Source: CAYRHS01 sp964424125 (GTDB lineage: Bacteria; Actinomycetota; Acidimicrobiia; IMCC26256; JAOSJL01). From it: a DNA stretch of 5,798 nucleotides. A program made the position numbers and the translations under genes. Below the pieces are notes generated by a model that saw only the letters and a list, made by a program, of their open reading frames with translations, did not search any database and had not been told where the DNA came from. Shown here piece after piece: positions 1-5,798 of this stretch; positions within the stretch are counted from its first letter, which is position 1, and the number at the start of each line of letters is the position of its first letter. The stretch covers positions 1-5,798 of the forward strand of contig CAYRHS010000179.1 in assembly GCA_964424125.1 (NCBI GenBank), given 5' to 3'.

Positions 1-701
<701 letters not shown>

Positions 702-707
<6 letters not shown>

Positions 708-728
708 CCGTCATCGGGAGCGGTAGCG
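702..728. terminator. Possible bulged hairpin at the convergent pgi/lyase gene ends
   Basis: CGCTA (702-706) pairs with TAGCG (724-728), and CCG (708-710) pairs with CGG (721-723). G707 is bulged and the loop is 10 nt. The left arm contains the pgi stop codon and the loop contains the stop of the opposing gene. There is no U-tract on either strand, so any terminator role is inference. Chance is a serious alternative in such GC-rich DNA. Confidence 0.25.
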
Positions 729-1440
729 GGCGTCCTCGTCGAGGCGCGCGTCGACGCCGATGACCTCGGCGAACTCGCCGAAGGACGTCATCGCGGCCCG
801 GAGCCGATCCGTGCTCCCGGCGGAACGGATCTCGGCGTAGGTCTCCTGCAATGCGCGCGTGGCGGTGAAGAGGCCCGACAGCACGAACCCAATGCCTAGA
901 AGCCCAGCGCCGCGAGCTGCTCCACCGAGGACCAGGGCGTCACGCCGCCCTCGTTGAGGTTCACGGCCAGCGGCCGGGGAGCTCGGCGGTGATGACCAGC
1001 CCACGACCGTCCCGTGCGTCGACCGCCGCTTCGATCTTGGTCGCGTGCTCTTCGGGATCGATCACCTCCTTCCCGCGTAGATGCCCGCAGCGCTTGGGCC
1101 ACCGCTGGTCCTCGAGGATCACCCCCAGAGCGCCCATCGCCACCAGCTCGCGCACCAGCCGCTGGACGTTCAACGGCCCGCCGTAACCGGTGTCGCCGTC
1201 GACGATCACGTCGACACCGGTCGCGCCGATGACGCGGCGCGCCACGTCGAGGATCTCCGCCTGCGTCAGCAGACCCACGTCGGGCTCGCCCAGGTAGGAG
1301 GCGGCGACGCCGTAGCCCGACAACACGACCGCGGGGAAGCCGGCCTGCTCGGCGAGCTTCGCCGACAGCGCGTCGTACACGCCCGGCACGACCGCGACTC
1401 GGCCCCGTTCGATCAGTGGGTGCGCCAGTACCCCGGTCAT
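711..1440 (-). pseudogene. Isocitrate lyase/PEP mutase superfamily protein, broken (internal deletion and frameshifts)
   Basis: The family is a Mg2+-dependent alpha/beta barrel that makes or breaks C-C or P-C bonds next to an oxaloacetate- or pyruvate-like carboxylate (2-methylisocitrate lyase, oxaloacetate decarboxylase, PEP mutase). The ATG at 1438-1440 opens a frame encoding an intact N-terminal half. It has PGVYDALSAKLAEQAGF, SGYGVAASYLGEPDVG (Asp54), the metal motif VDGDTGYGG (81-88), EDQ (110-112) and the catalytic KRCGH (116-120). After GLVITAELPGRWP it hits a stop at 961-963. The family sequence resumes in a second frame (AVNLNEGGVTPW to LAALGF, stop at 896-898), then in a third frame (GIGFVLSGLFTATRALQE onward) to the stop at 711-713. 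About 40-45 residues between VITA and LPGPLAVNL, including the ARTDA motif and a following active-site Glu, are absent. Total coding is about 243 codons against about 285 for the family. The start overlaps the upstream stop as ATGA, implying translational coupling. The exact substrate cannot be told. Sequencing error could explain the frameshifts but not the missing block. Confidence 0.85.
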
Positions 1441-2363
1441 CCCGTTTCGGCCTCGGCTCCGTCGCCGAGACGGGCGGCGCCCTCGGACGTCGTCGACTTC
1501 GGTGGGACCCGGAACCGCACGCGAAGAGCCTCGACCTGCTCGGCGGCGAGGGCGAAGTGATCGAAAGCATCGAGCAGGTCGATCCCACAGCGTGTGCCGC
1601 GTCCGAGCGCGTCCGTCAGCCGTTCCGACCCGCCCGGGACGTCGAGGACGTCGGGATCGGACACGACGAGGGCCACGAGCAGGAGCGCGAACCCCAGATC
1701 GTCTCCCTTGCCCGCCGCGATGAACCCTGCGACCTCGACCTCGCCGAGCGGAGTGGCGTCGTAGTCGGCGAGCACGTGCACGAAATCGTGCCGGGCGGTC
1801 GAGGCCGGTACACCGTGACGCTCGCCCGGTAGGTCCCACCCGTGGACGCAGTAGAACTCCCACACCCAACGCCCCAGGCTCCCGGGGGGAAGGTGCTCGA
1901 GCCTGCGCCAGCGCGCCGCGAGCCGCTGGTCGTCGGTCTCCGACGACCGTGACACCGGGCGCTCGAGGTGACGGTCGAGCCGTGCGCGGTCGAGCAGCAT
2001 GCGACGGCGCTGCTCCGAGATCCGGTCCCGGACGACACGCAGCCTCGCCCCGGAGACGTCGAGCGCCGCCGCGTACCGATCCACGCGGGTTTGCTGGTCG
2101 CCCGTGGGCGGGTCGCGGAGGAGCTCGAGGACGACCATGGCGTGCGCGAGTTGACGCCGGAGCTTGGGGTCGGTGATCGAGGCCGCGAGCTCGGCCGGCT
2201 CCGAGGGCGGCAGCGCGGCCACGTCGACGGCTGTTCCGAACACGTCTGCCGCGATCGTGTCGAGGAGCGTGCGCTGCGGCGCCGTGAGCTCATCGCCGCC
2301 GATCGCGCCGAGGAGCCCTCCGAGGCATACGTCGACGAGCTCCGGAGGTGGGACGACGAACAC
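1437..2363 (-). CDS. TerB-like / Coq4-like two-domain protein
   Basis: Starting at GTG 2361-2363 the product has 308 residues in two parts. Residues about 10-125 are a helical, TerB-like region (GGLLGAIGGDELTAPQR near the start, then DPKLRRQLAHAMVVLELL). After an Arg-rich linker, residues about 155-290 resemble Coq4: LEHLPPGSLGRWVWEFY, then RHDFVHVLADYDATPLGE. The latter matches the Coq4 metal-ligand motif HDxxHx(11)E exactly, with His192, Asp193, His196 and Glu208. Coq4 acts in coenzyme Q assembly and C1 decarboxylation in eukaryotes and proteobacteria. Its role in an actinobacterium, which normally makes menaquinone, is unknown. No signal peptide is seen; LGFALLLVALVV is a short hydrophobic helix. 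The start is uncertain. An in-frame ATG at 2433-2435 would overlap helD by 47 nt and add an Arg-rich, non-conserved tail. The best Shine-Dalgarno (2385-2390) points to an ATA at 2376-2378. The stop overlaps the next gene's start (ATGA). Confidence 0.8.
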   Translation of the reverse strand: MFVVPPPELVDVCLGGLLGAIGGDELTAPQRTLLDTIAADVFGTAVDVAALPPSEPAELAASITDPKLRRQLAHAMVVLELLRDPPTGDQQTRVDRYAAALDVSGARLRVVRDRISEQRRRMLLDRARLDRHLERPVSRSSETDDQRLAARWRRLEHLPPGSLGRWVWEFYCVHGWDLPGERHGVPASTARHDFVHVLADYDATPLGEVEVAGFIAAGKGDDLGFALLLVALVVSDPDVLDVPGGSERLTDALGRGTRCGIDLLDAFDHFALAAEQVEALRVRFRVPPKSTTSEGAARLGDGAEAETG

Positions 2364-2384
2364 GCCCGAGAAGGCTATCCGGGG

Positions 2385-2390
2385 CCTCCT
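2385..2390 (-). promoter_or_regulatory. Strong Shine-Dalgarno AGGAGG overlapping the helD stop codon
   Basis: On the minus strand the helD TAG stop (2391-2389) runs straight into AGGAGG. Exactly 6 nt downstream is ATA (2376-2378), in frame with the TerB/Coq4-like gene. The first canonical start, GTG 2361-2363, is 21 nt away, too far for usual use. The stop/SD overlap supports coupled translation of the two genes. Confidence 0.6.
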
Positions 2391-4734
2391 AGCCCCCGGC
2401 CTCCGGTCGAAGCGGTGCCGGGAGTGGGTCCGCATGGACGACGCTCAGCGTTCGCGTGGGCCGCGTGAGTACGACGTACAAGAGGCGCAACCCACTCGGG
2501 TCCTCGGAGGGCTCGAGGAACTCACGGGGCTCGACCACGACGACGTGATCGAACTCCAGACCCTTGACGTCACGCGGCGAGAGCACCGCCACGGGCGCGT
2601 CGAGCGCGTCGGGCGACCCGACCCCGGTCGCGCGGTCGCCGACGAGTGCCGCAAGACCCGCGTGCCGTGATCGGTCGGCGACGAGCGCCACCGTGCCCCC
2701 ACGCTCCGAGGCATCCCGTGCTCGGCGGGCAGCCGCGACCTCGAGCTCGGCCGGCGGAACCCGCTCGAAGCTCGGCACCTCACCCGTCGTACGCACCGAC
2801 TCGGGTGGCCGGAGCCCGGGTGCGGCCTCCGCGAGGAGCCTGCTCCCGACCGCCATCACCTCGGCCGGCGTCCGGTAGTTCAAGCGGAGCACGACCACCG
2901 TTCGCTCGGAGGATTCCAGGAGGTCGAGCACCTGCTCCCAGCTGCGCGGCGTCCCCGTCGCCGTCGCCTGCCCGAAGTCGCCGACGATGGTCATGGAGCC
3001 CGACGGACAACGACGGCCGACCATCCGCCACTGCATCGGCGTGAGGTCCTGGGCTTCGTCGACCACGACGTGTCCGTAGCGGGGAATGGACTCCTCCCCT
3101 ACCTCGCCGTCTCCCCGGTCGTCGCGGCCGTAACGCTCCGCGACGGTGCGCGCGTCGACCATCCCGCCCAGGCCCAGCTCGGCGACCACTCGTCCGGCCG
3201 CCTCGAGCTCCTCGTCCTCCCGCGGTGGCCGGCGGCGGGGACGGGCCGCCTCCACGGGGCCGAGGAGCGCATCGGCCTCGTCGACGAGCGCGACGTCCCC
3301 CTCGGTCCAGCTGCGGTCGGCGACGGAGTCTCCCCGCTCGCGGATCAACAGACGCTGCTCCCCACGCGTCAACACACCCCGGGCTGCGGAGCGGACGAGC
3401 GCCTCGAACCCGCAGAGATCGCGCACGAGCTCGAGGCCACTCAGCGCGGGCCACATGCGCTCGAGCGCCTCCCGAACGTCGGGGTGACGACGGATCCGGA
3501 CGCGAACCTCGTCGGTCCAGTCCCCCTCCGGCTCTTCGCCCCTCACCAGCGCCGCTACCGCGGCGCGGTCGGCACGGGAGAGCTCGACGGGATGGCGCCG
3601 CCCTTCGACTTCAGCCTGGAACGCGCGCTCGATCGCTTGGCGGTAGTCCCGCACGAGGTGGTCGACGACCTGCCGCGCCACCCGGGGACGACGCTCGTTG
3701 TGCGTACCGCGGCGCTTCCGCGCCCGGTCGACGATCCGCGCCGAGGCTCGCTTCGTGAGCCGCACGCGGTGGCCCGCGAGCCGGAGCTCGAGGTCGCGTG
3801 GTAAAGCCCGCTGCCGGTCACCGAGCGCACGCGCGAGCACGGTGACCATGCGTTCGTCCCCCTTGAGCGCGGCGGCCTCCGCGCTGTCGGCGGCATCGAC
3901 GGGGACTCCGGGACGGAGGCCTCGGATCGTCGTCAGGCGCGCCTCGTGTTCGCCGAGGGACGGCAGCACCTCCTCGACGTAGCGGAGGAACGTGGCGTTG
4001 GGCCCGAGAAAGAGCACGCCTCGGCCGGCGAGCCGCTCCCGGTGGGTGTAGAGGAGATACGCGGCCCGGTGCAACGCCACTGCCGTCTTGCCGGTCCCCG
4101 GCCCACCCGTCACGACGACCGCGCCGTCGAGCGGAGCCCGGATCGCCGCGTCCTGGTCGGCCTGGATCGTGGCCACGATGTCGCCCATTCGGCCCCGGCG
4201 GCGGCGGTCGAGTGCCCGGAGGAGCGCACCCTCGCCGACGAGCGCGAGTCCAGCCGCGCGCCCGGCCGCGTCGTCGAACACCTCGTCGTCGAGGCCCAGG
4301 AGCTTGTGACCCTGGCTCAGGAAATGCCTCCGGCGGACCACTCCGAGGGGTGCCCGCCCCGTGGCCCGGTAGAAGGGCGCGGCAGCCGGCGCCCGCCAGT
4401 CGACCACGAGCGGGTCGCGACGTTCGTCGTCCACGCCCACTCGCCCGACGTACCGGCGGCTGCGGTCCTCGAGGTCGAGTCGGCCGAACACGAGCGGGCG
4501 GTCCCCGATGTCCAGGGCTGCCAGACGCCGCCGGGTCAGCTCCACGGCCGCGTCCCGTTCGAGCCGGGCCTGATGGGTCCCTCCCCGACCGACGTCGGCG
4601 TACCCGGCCTCGACCCGGAGCGCGGCCTCCCGCATGGCCTCGAGGCGCAGGTACGCACGGTCGACGTAGCGCTGCTCGGCCTCGAGCTCGGCCTGCTCCT
4701 CGGTGAGCCGGGCGGCTCGCGTCGGGGCTGCGAT
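2389..4734 (-). CDS. helD: HelD-type RNA polymerase recycling motor ATPase (UvrD-like superfamily 1 fold)
   Basis: HelD proteins enter the RNA polymerase channels and use ATP to strip stalled polymerase from nucleic acid; some actinobacterial members (HelR) protect against rifamycins. Numbered from the ATC at 4732-4734, the product has 781 residues, close to the family norm. Residues about 8-60 form the charged N-terminal coiled coil (LTEEQAELEAEQRYVDRAY, then GGTHQARLERD). Next come VFGRLDLEDRSRRYVGRVG and VVDWRAPAAAPFYRATGRAP. The ATPase core has IQADQDAAIR, Walker A GGPGTGKT (210-217), VALVDEADALLG (481-492), Walker B VVVDEAQD (556-563), VGDFGQA (584-590), LNYRTPAEV (618-626), DVKGLEFDHVVVVEP (722-736) and LLYVVLTRPTRTL (751-763). 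An ATG exists at 4633-4635 but would remove 33 clearly HelD-like residues, and no ATG, GTG or TTG precedes it in frame. I therefore extended to ATC, 6 nt from GGAGGT. The gene leads the minus-strand cluster. The helD/helR subclass is not resolved. Confidence 0.9.
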   Translation of the reverse strand: MAAPTRAARLTEEQAELEAEQRYVDRAYLRLEAMREAALRVEAGYADVGRGGTHQARLERDAAVELTRRRLAALDIGDRPLVFGRLDLEDRSRRYVGRVGVDDERRDPLVVDWRAPAAAPFYRATGRAPLGVVRRRHFLSQGHKLLGLDDEVFDDAAGRAAGLALVGEGALLRALDRRRRGRMGDIVATIQADQDAAIRAPLDGAVVVTGGPGTGKTAVALHRAAYLLYTHRERLAGRGVLFLGPNATFLRYVEEVLPSLGEHEARLTTIRGLRPGVPVDAADSAEAAALKGDERMVTVLARALGDRQRALPRDLELRLAGHRVRLTKRASARIVDRARKRRGTHNERRPRVARQVVDHLVRDYRQAIERAFQAEVEGRRHPVELSRADRAAVAALVRGEEPEGDWTDEVRVRIRRHPDVREALERMWPALSGLELVRDLCGFEALVRSAARGVLTRGEQRLLIRERGDSVADRSWTEGDVALVDEADALLGPVEAARPRRRPPREDEELEAAGRVVAELGLGGMVDARTVAERYGRDDRGDGEVGEESIPRYGHVVVDEAQDLTPMQWRMVGRRCPSGSMTIVGDFGQATATGTPRSWEQVLDLLESSERTVVVLRLNYRTPAEVMAVGSRLLAEAAPGLRPPESVRTTGEVPSFERVPPAELEVAAARRARDASERGGTVALVADRSRHAGLAALVGDRATGVGSPDALDAPVAVLSPRDVKGLEFDHVVVVEPREFLEPSEDPSGLRLLYVVLTRPTRTLSVVHADPLPAPLRPEAGG

Positions 4735-4740
4735 CGTCAG

Positions 4741-4746
4741 ACCTCC
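4741..4746 (-). promoter_or_regulatory. Shine-Dalgarno GGAGGT of helD, facing an ATC codon
   Basis: GGAGGT on the minus strand is followed by the 6-nt spacer CTGACG and then ATC GCA GCC CCG, giving (M)AAPTRAARLTEEQ, which looks like a normal HelD N-terminus. A CTG directly abuts the SD (4738-4740) but would leave no spacer. This site decides the proposed start of helD. Confidence 0.6.
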
Positions 4747-4819
4747 GGAAGACGGGGAACCGTCCAGGTTACTCCTGCCTGCATCTCCGTCTCGCCTGCG
4801 GGATGATGCACCTCAGAGC

Positions 4820-4824
4820 AGGAG
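4820..4824 (+). promoter_or_regulatory. Shine-Dalgarno AGGAG of the SnoaL-like gene
   Basis: AGGAG lies 6 nt upstream of the ATG at 4831-4833 and fixes that start. The same 6-nt spacing occurs before the non-standard ATC and ATA codons of the two minus-strand genes, so this site serves as an internal reference for normal initiation here. Confidence 0.7.
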
Positions 4825-4830
4825 AGGCCG

Positions 4831-5328
4831 ATGGACGTTGCCGAGCTGGTCGCGCTCGAACGCATCAAGCGTGTGAAGTACCGGTACATGCGCTGCCTCG
4901 ACCAGAAACGCTGGTCCGAGCTCGAGACGTGCCTGACCGAGGACGCGGTCGCCGAGTACTCGGGCGGCAAGTACACCTTCCACGGCCGCGACGCGATCCT
5001 CGACTTCCTGCGGCGCTCGATGGGCCGGGAGTCTTTCCACTCCAGCCACCGTGTCCATCACCCCGAGATCGACCTGACCGGTCCGACGACCGCGGTCGGC
5101 GTGTGGGCGCTCGAGGACACGGTCGTCGAGACCGCGCTGGAGATCACCATTCGTGGCTCGGCGTTCTACGAGGACGAGTACGTCCGACGAGACGGTGAGT
5201 GGCTCATCGCGCGGACCGGGTACCGCCGGATCTTCGAGGAGCTCCAGCCCCGTTCCTCCGTACCCGGGCTGGAGCTCACCGCGAGCTGGTGGACGACCGG
5301 CGGCCGCAGCACCCTCGACGCGGGCTGA
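4831..5328 (+). CDS. SnoaL-like / nuclear transport factor 2 (NTF2) fold protein
   Basis: The 165-residue product is a single NTF2-like cone-shaped alpha+beta domain of the SnoaL_4 type. It starts with the helical segment VALERIKRVKYRYMRCLDQKRW (about residues 7-28), then LTEDAVAEYSGGKYTFHGRDAILDFL (35-60), the His-rich strand SFHSSHRVHHPEIDLTGPT (68-86), and C-terminal strands with SAFYEDEYVRRDGEWLIARTGYRRIFEE. Length and order fit the family. Members include polyketide cyclases, dehydratases and ketosteroid-isomerase-like enzymes, but many actinobacterial ones have no assigned reaction. The clustered His residues could line a pocket, though I cannot name a substrate. No signal peptide or membrane segment is seen. 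The start is an ATG with AGGAG 6 nt upstream. It is divergent from helD, so it could share a control region. Its TGA stop is one arm of a hairpin shared with the opposing gene. The family call is firm and the function unknown. Confidence 0.93.
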   Translation: MDVAELVALERIKRVKYRYMRCLDQKRWSELETCLTEDAVAEYSGGKYTFHGRDAILDFLRRSMGRESFHSSHRVHHPEIDLTGPTTAVGVWALEDTVVETALEITIRGSAFYEDEYVRRDGEWLIARTGYRRIFEELQPRSSVPGLELTASWWTTGGRSTLDAG

Positions 5329-5342
5329 CCCCGGGGGGGTCA
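5326..5342. terminator. Perfect hairpin built from both convergent stop codons
   Basis: TGACCCC (5326-5332), loop GGG (5333-5335) and GGGGTCA (5336-5342) form a perfect 7-bp stem. The left TGA is the stop of the SnoaL-like gene. The right TCA is the stop (TGA on the minus strand) of the opposing kinase-like gene. The symmetry makes it a candidate bidirectional terminator or mRNA 3' end. Neither strand has a U-tract and the loop is only 3 nt, so a terminator role is inference. Confidence 0.5.
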
Positions 5343-5798
5343 CGTCTCCCGGGGGCCAACGGGACTCGGTGGCGGAGCCGTGGCTCGTTCGGGCGCGGGT
5401 CCCGCGTCGACCAGCGCCGCCTCGCGCTTCCCGGAACCCATCCGTCGGTTGGGCGCCGCACCCCGCACCCGTGGCAACGTGATCCGCGCCGCGCCGCCCG
5501 CGGTCGGGTCGAGCTGGATGGTCCCCCGGCAGGCCTCGACCAATCGCCGAACGGTCTCCACGTCCCGCTCGCTCGGTCGGTCCCGACGGCCCGGCGCCGG
5601 CCGAAGGACCACGACCGCGTAGCGCGCGTCCCGTTCGATCGAGAGCTGGGGCGCCGACCCGTCCCCGGGGTCCGCGGCGTCGATCAGCAGCGCCAGCACA
5701 CGCCGGACCACGGCCCGGTTGGCCCACACGGGGCACGGGTGCTCCTCGGTGGCGTGCACGGCCCGCCCCCGTCCGACCGCTTCGACCGCGGCCGTCGC
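5340..5798 (-). CDS. Histidine-kinase-like ATPase (HATPase_c) domain protein, C-terminal part (5'-truncated by window edge)
   Basis: The frame is open to the right edge, giving 152 visible residues; the GTG at 5757-5759 is probably internal. VWANRAVVRRVLALLIDAA (about residues 24-42) matches the N-box helix of sensor-kinase ATPase domains. DVETVRRLVEACRGTIQLDPTAGGAARITLP matches the helix and strand hairpin that end such domains. It may thus be a two-component sensor, or an anti-sigma-like or phosphatase-associated ATPase; the phosphoacceptor and sensing parts lie outside. It looks degenerate: the invariant N-box Asn (usual LLDNA) is Ala in LIDAA, and no DxGxG box is found where APGRRDRPSERD stands. 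ATP binding is therefore doubtful. After the domain comes a Pro/Ala/Arg-rich tail of about 40 residues with no recognisable motif. The stop is 11 nt from that of the convergent SnoaL-like gene. The family call is moderate and activity is unknown. Confidence 0.65.
   Translation of the reverse strand, partial: ATAAVEAVGRGRAVHATEEHPCPVWANRAVVRRVLALLIDAADPGDGSAPQLSIERDARYAVVVLRPAPGRRDRPSERDVETVRRLVEACRGTIQLDPTAGGAARITLPRVRGAAPNRRMGSGKREAALVDAGPAPERATAPPPSPVGPRET

Larger units (their letters stand above)
4735..4830. promoter_or_regulatory. Divergent helD / SnoaL-like intergenic promoter region
   Basis: This 96-nt gap must hold promoters for both divergent genes. For helD the best -10-like hexamer is TAACCT (4771-4766, minus strand), about 31 nt before the proposed start, with no convincing -35. 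Just downstream of it lies a small perfect inverted repeat, GACGG-GGAA-CCGTC (4751-4764), which could be an operator or a 5'-UTR hairpin. I see no clear -10/-35 pair for the + strand gene. No rifamycin-associated element (RAE palindrome) is recognisable, so rifamycin induction is not supported. Promoter positions are inference. Confidence 0.4.

Noticed and set aside
1441..1869. Minus-strand open frame extending the lyase frame upstream by over 140 codons.
   Set aside because: The extension is Arg/Gly-rich out-of-frame reading of the Coq4-like gene; family similarity begins exactly at the ATG 1438-1440 with the ATGA overlap.
3070..3804. A 244-codon plus-strand open frame opposite the helD ATPase core.
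   Set aside because: It is antisense to conserved helicase motifs and has no recognisable protein features or ribosome binding site.
3946..4806. A 286-codon plus-strand open frame opposite helD.
   Set aside because: It mirrors the helD coding strand, has no domain-like motifs and matches the antisense-shadow pattern of high-GC genes.
4735..4830. A rifamycin-associated element or ECF-sigma promoter (GGAAC at 4756-4760) in the helD region.
   Set aside because: No RAE palindrome is visible, and no matching -10 (CGTC or similar) lies 16-17 nt after GGAAC.
4813..5736. A 307-codon minus-strand open frame across the SnoaL-like and kinase-like genes.
   Set aside because: It crosses two well-supported genes in another frame, is Arg/Gly/Ala-rich and shows no family features.

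Overview
This is a very GC-rich window (roughly 70% by eye) with dense, tail-to-tail and overlapping genes. It reads like an actinobacterial chromosome. The HelD-type RNA polymerase motor ATPase, the SnoaL-like protein and the TerB/Coq4-like protein are of kinds common in Actinomycetota. I cannot name the genus, and a lineage such as Acidimicrobiia is only a guess.

Layout, left to right. The C-terminal 234 residues of glucose-6-phosphate isomerase (pgi) run off the left edge on the + strand. Converging on it, 3 nt away, is a three-gene minus-strand cluster. In transcription order this is helD (4734 to 2389), a TerB-like/Coq4-like fusion protein (about 2363 to 1437), and an isocitrate lyase/PEP mutase superfamily gene (1440 to 711). 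The third gene overlaps the second by 4 nt (ATGA). It is broken: about 40-45 residues of the barrel core are missing and its C-terminal half is split over two further frames. Across a 96-nt divergent promoter region from helD, a SnoaL-like (NTF2-fold) gene is read on the + strand (4831 to 5328). It converges with the C-terminal part of a histidine-kinase-like ATPase domain protein (minus strand, running off the right edge). Their two stop codons form the base of one perfect 17-nt hairpin. No gene-free stretch exceeds 300 bases.

How the parts relate. Pgi is housekeeping glycolysis and has no evident link to the rest. The helD cluster looks like one transcription unit, because the helD stop codon overlaps the next gene's Shine-Dalgarno and the next junction is an ATGA overlap. 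The joint biology of an RNA polymerase recycling factor, a Coq4-like zinc-site protein and a carbon-carbon lyase family member is not obvious.

The most unusual signals are four: (a) helD and the Coq4-like gene each have a strong Shine-Dalgarno exactly 6 nt before a non-standard codon (ATC and ATA), while the canonical starts are badly placed; (b) the decayed lyase gene; (c) the symmetrical stop-codon hairpin; (d) a histidine-kinase-type ATPase domain that seems to lack its key nucleotide-binding boxes. I did not find a clearly new defence or mobile system.
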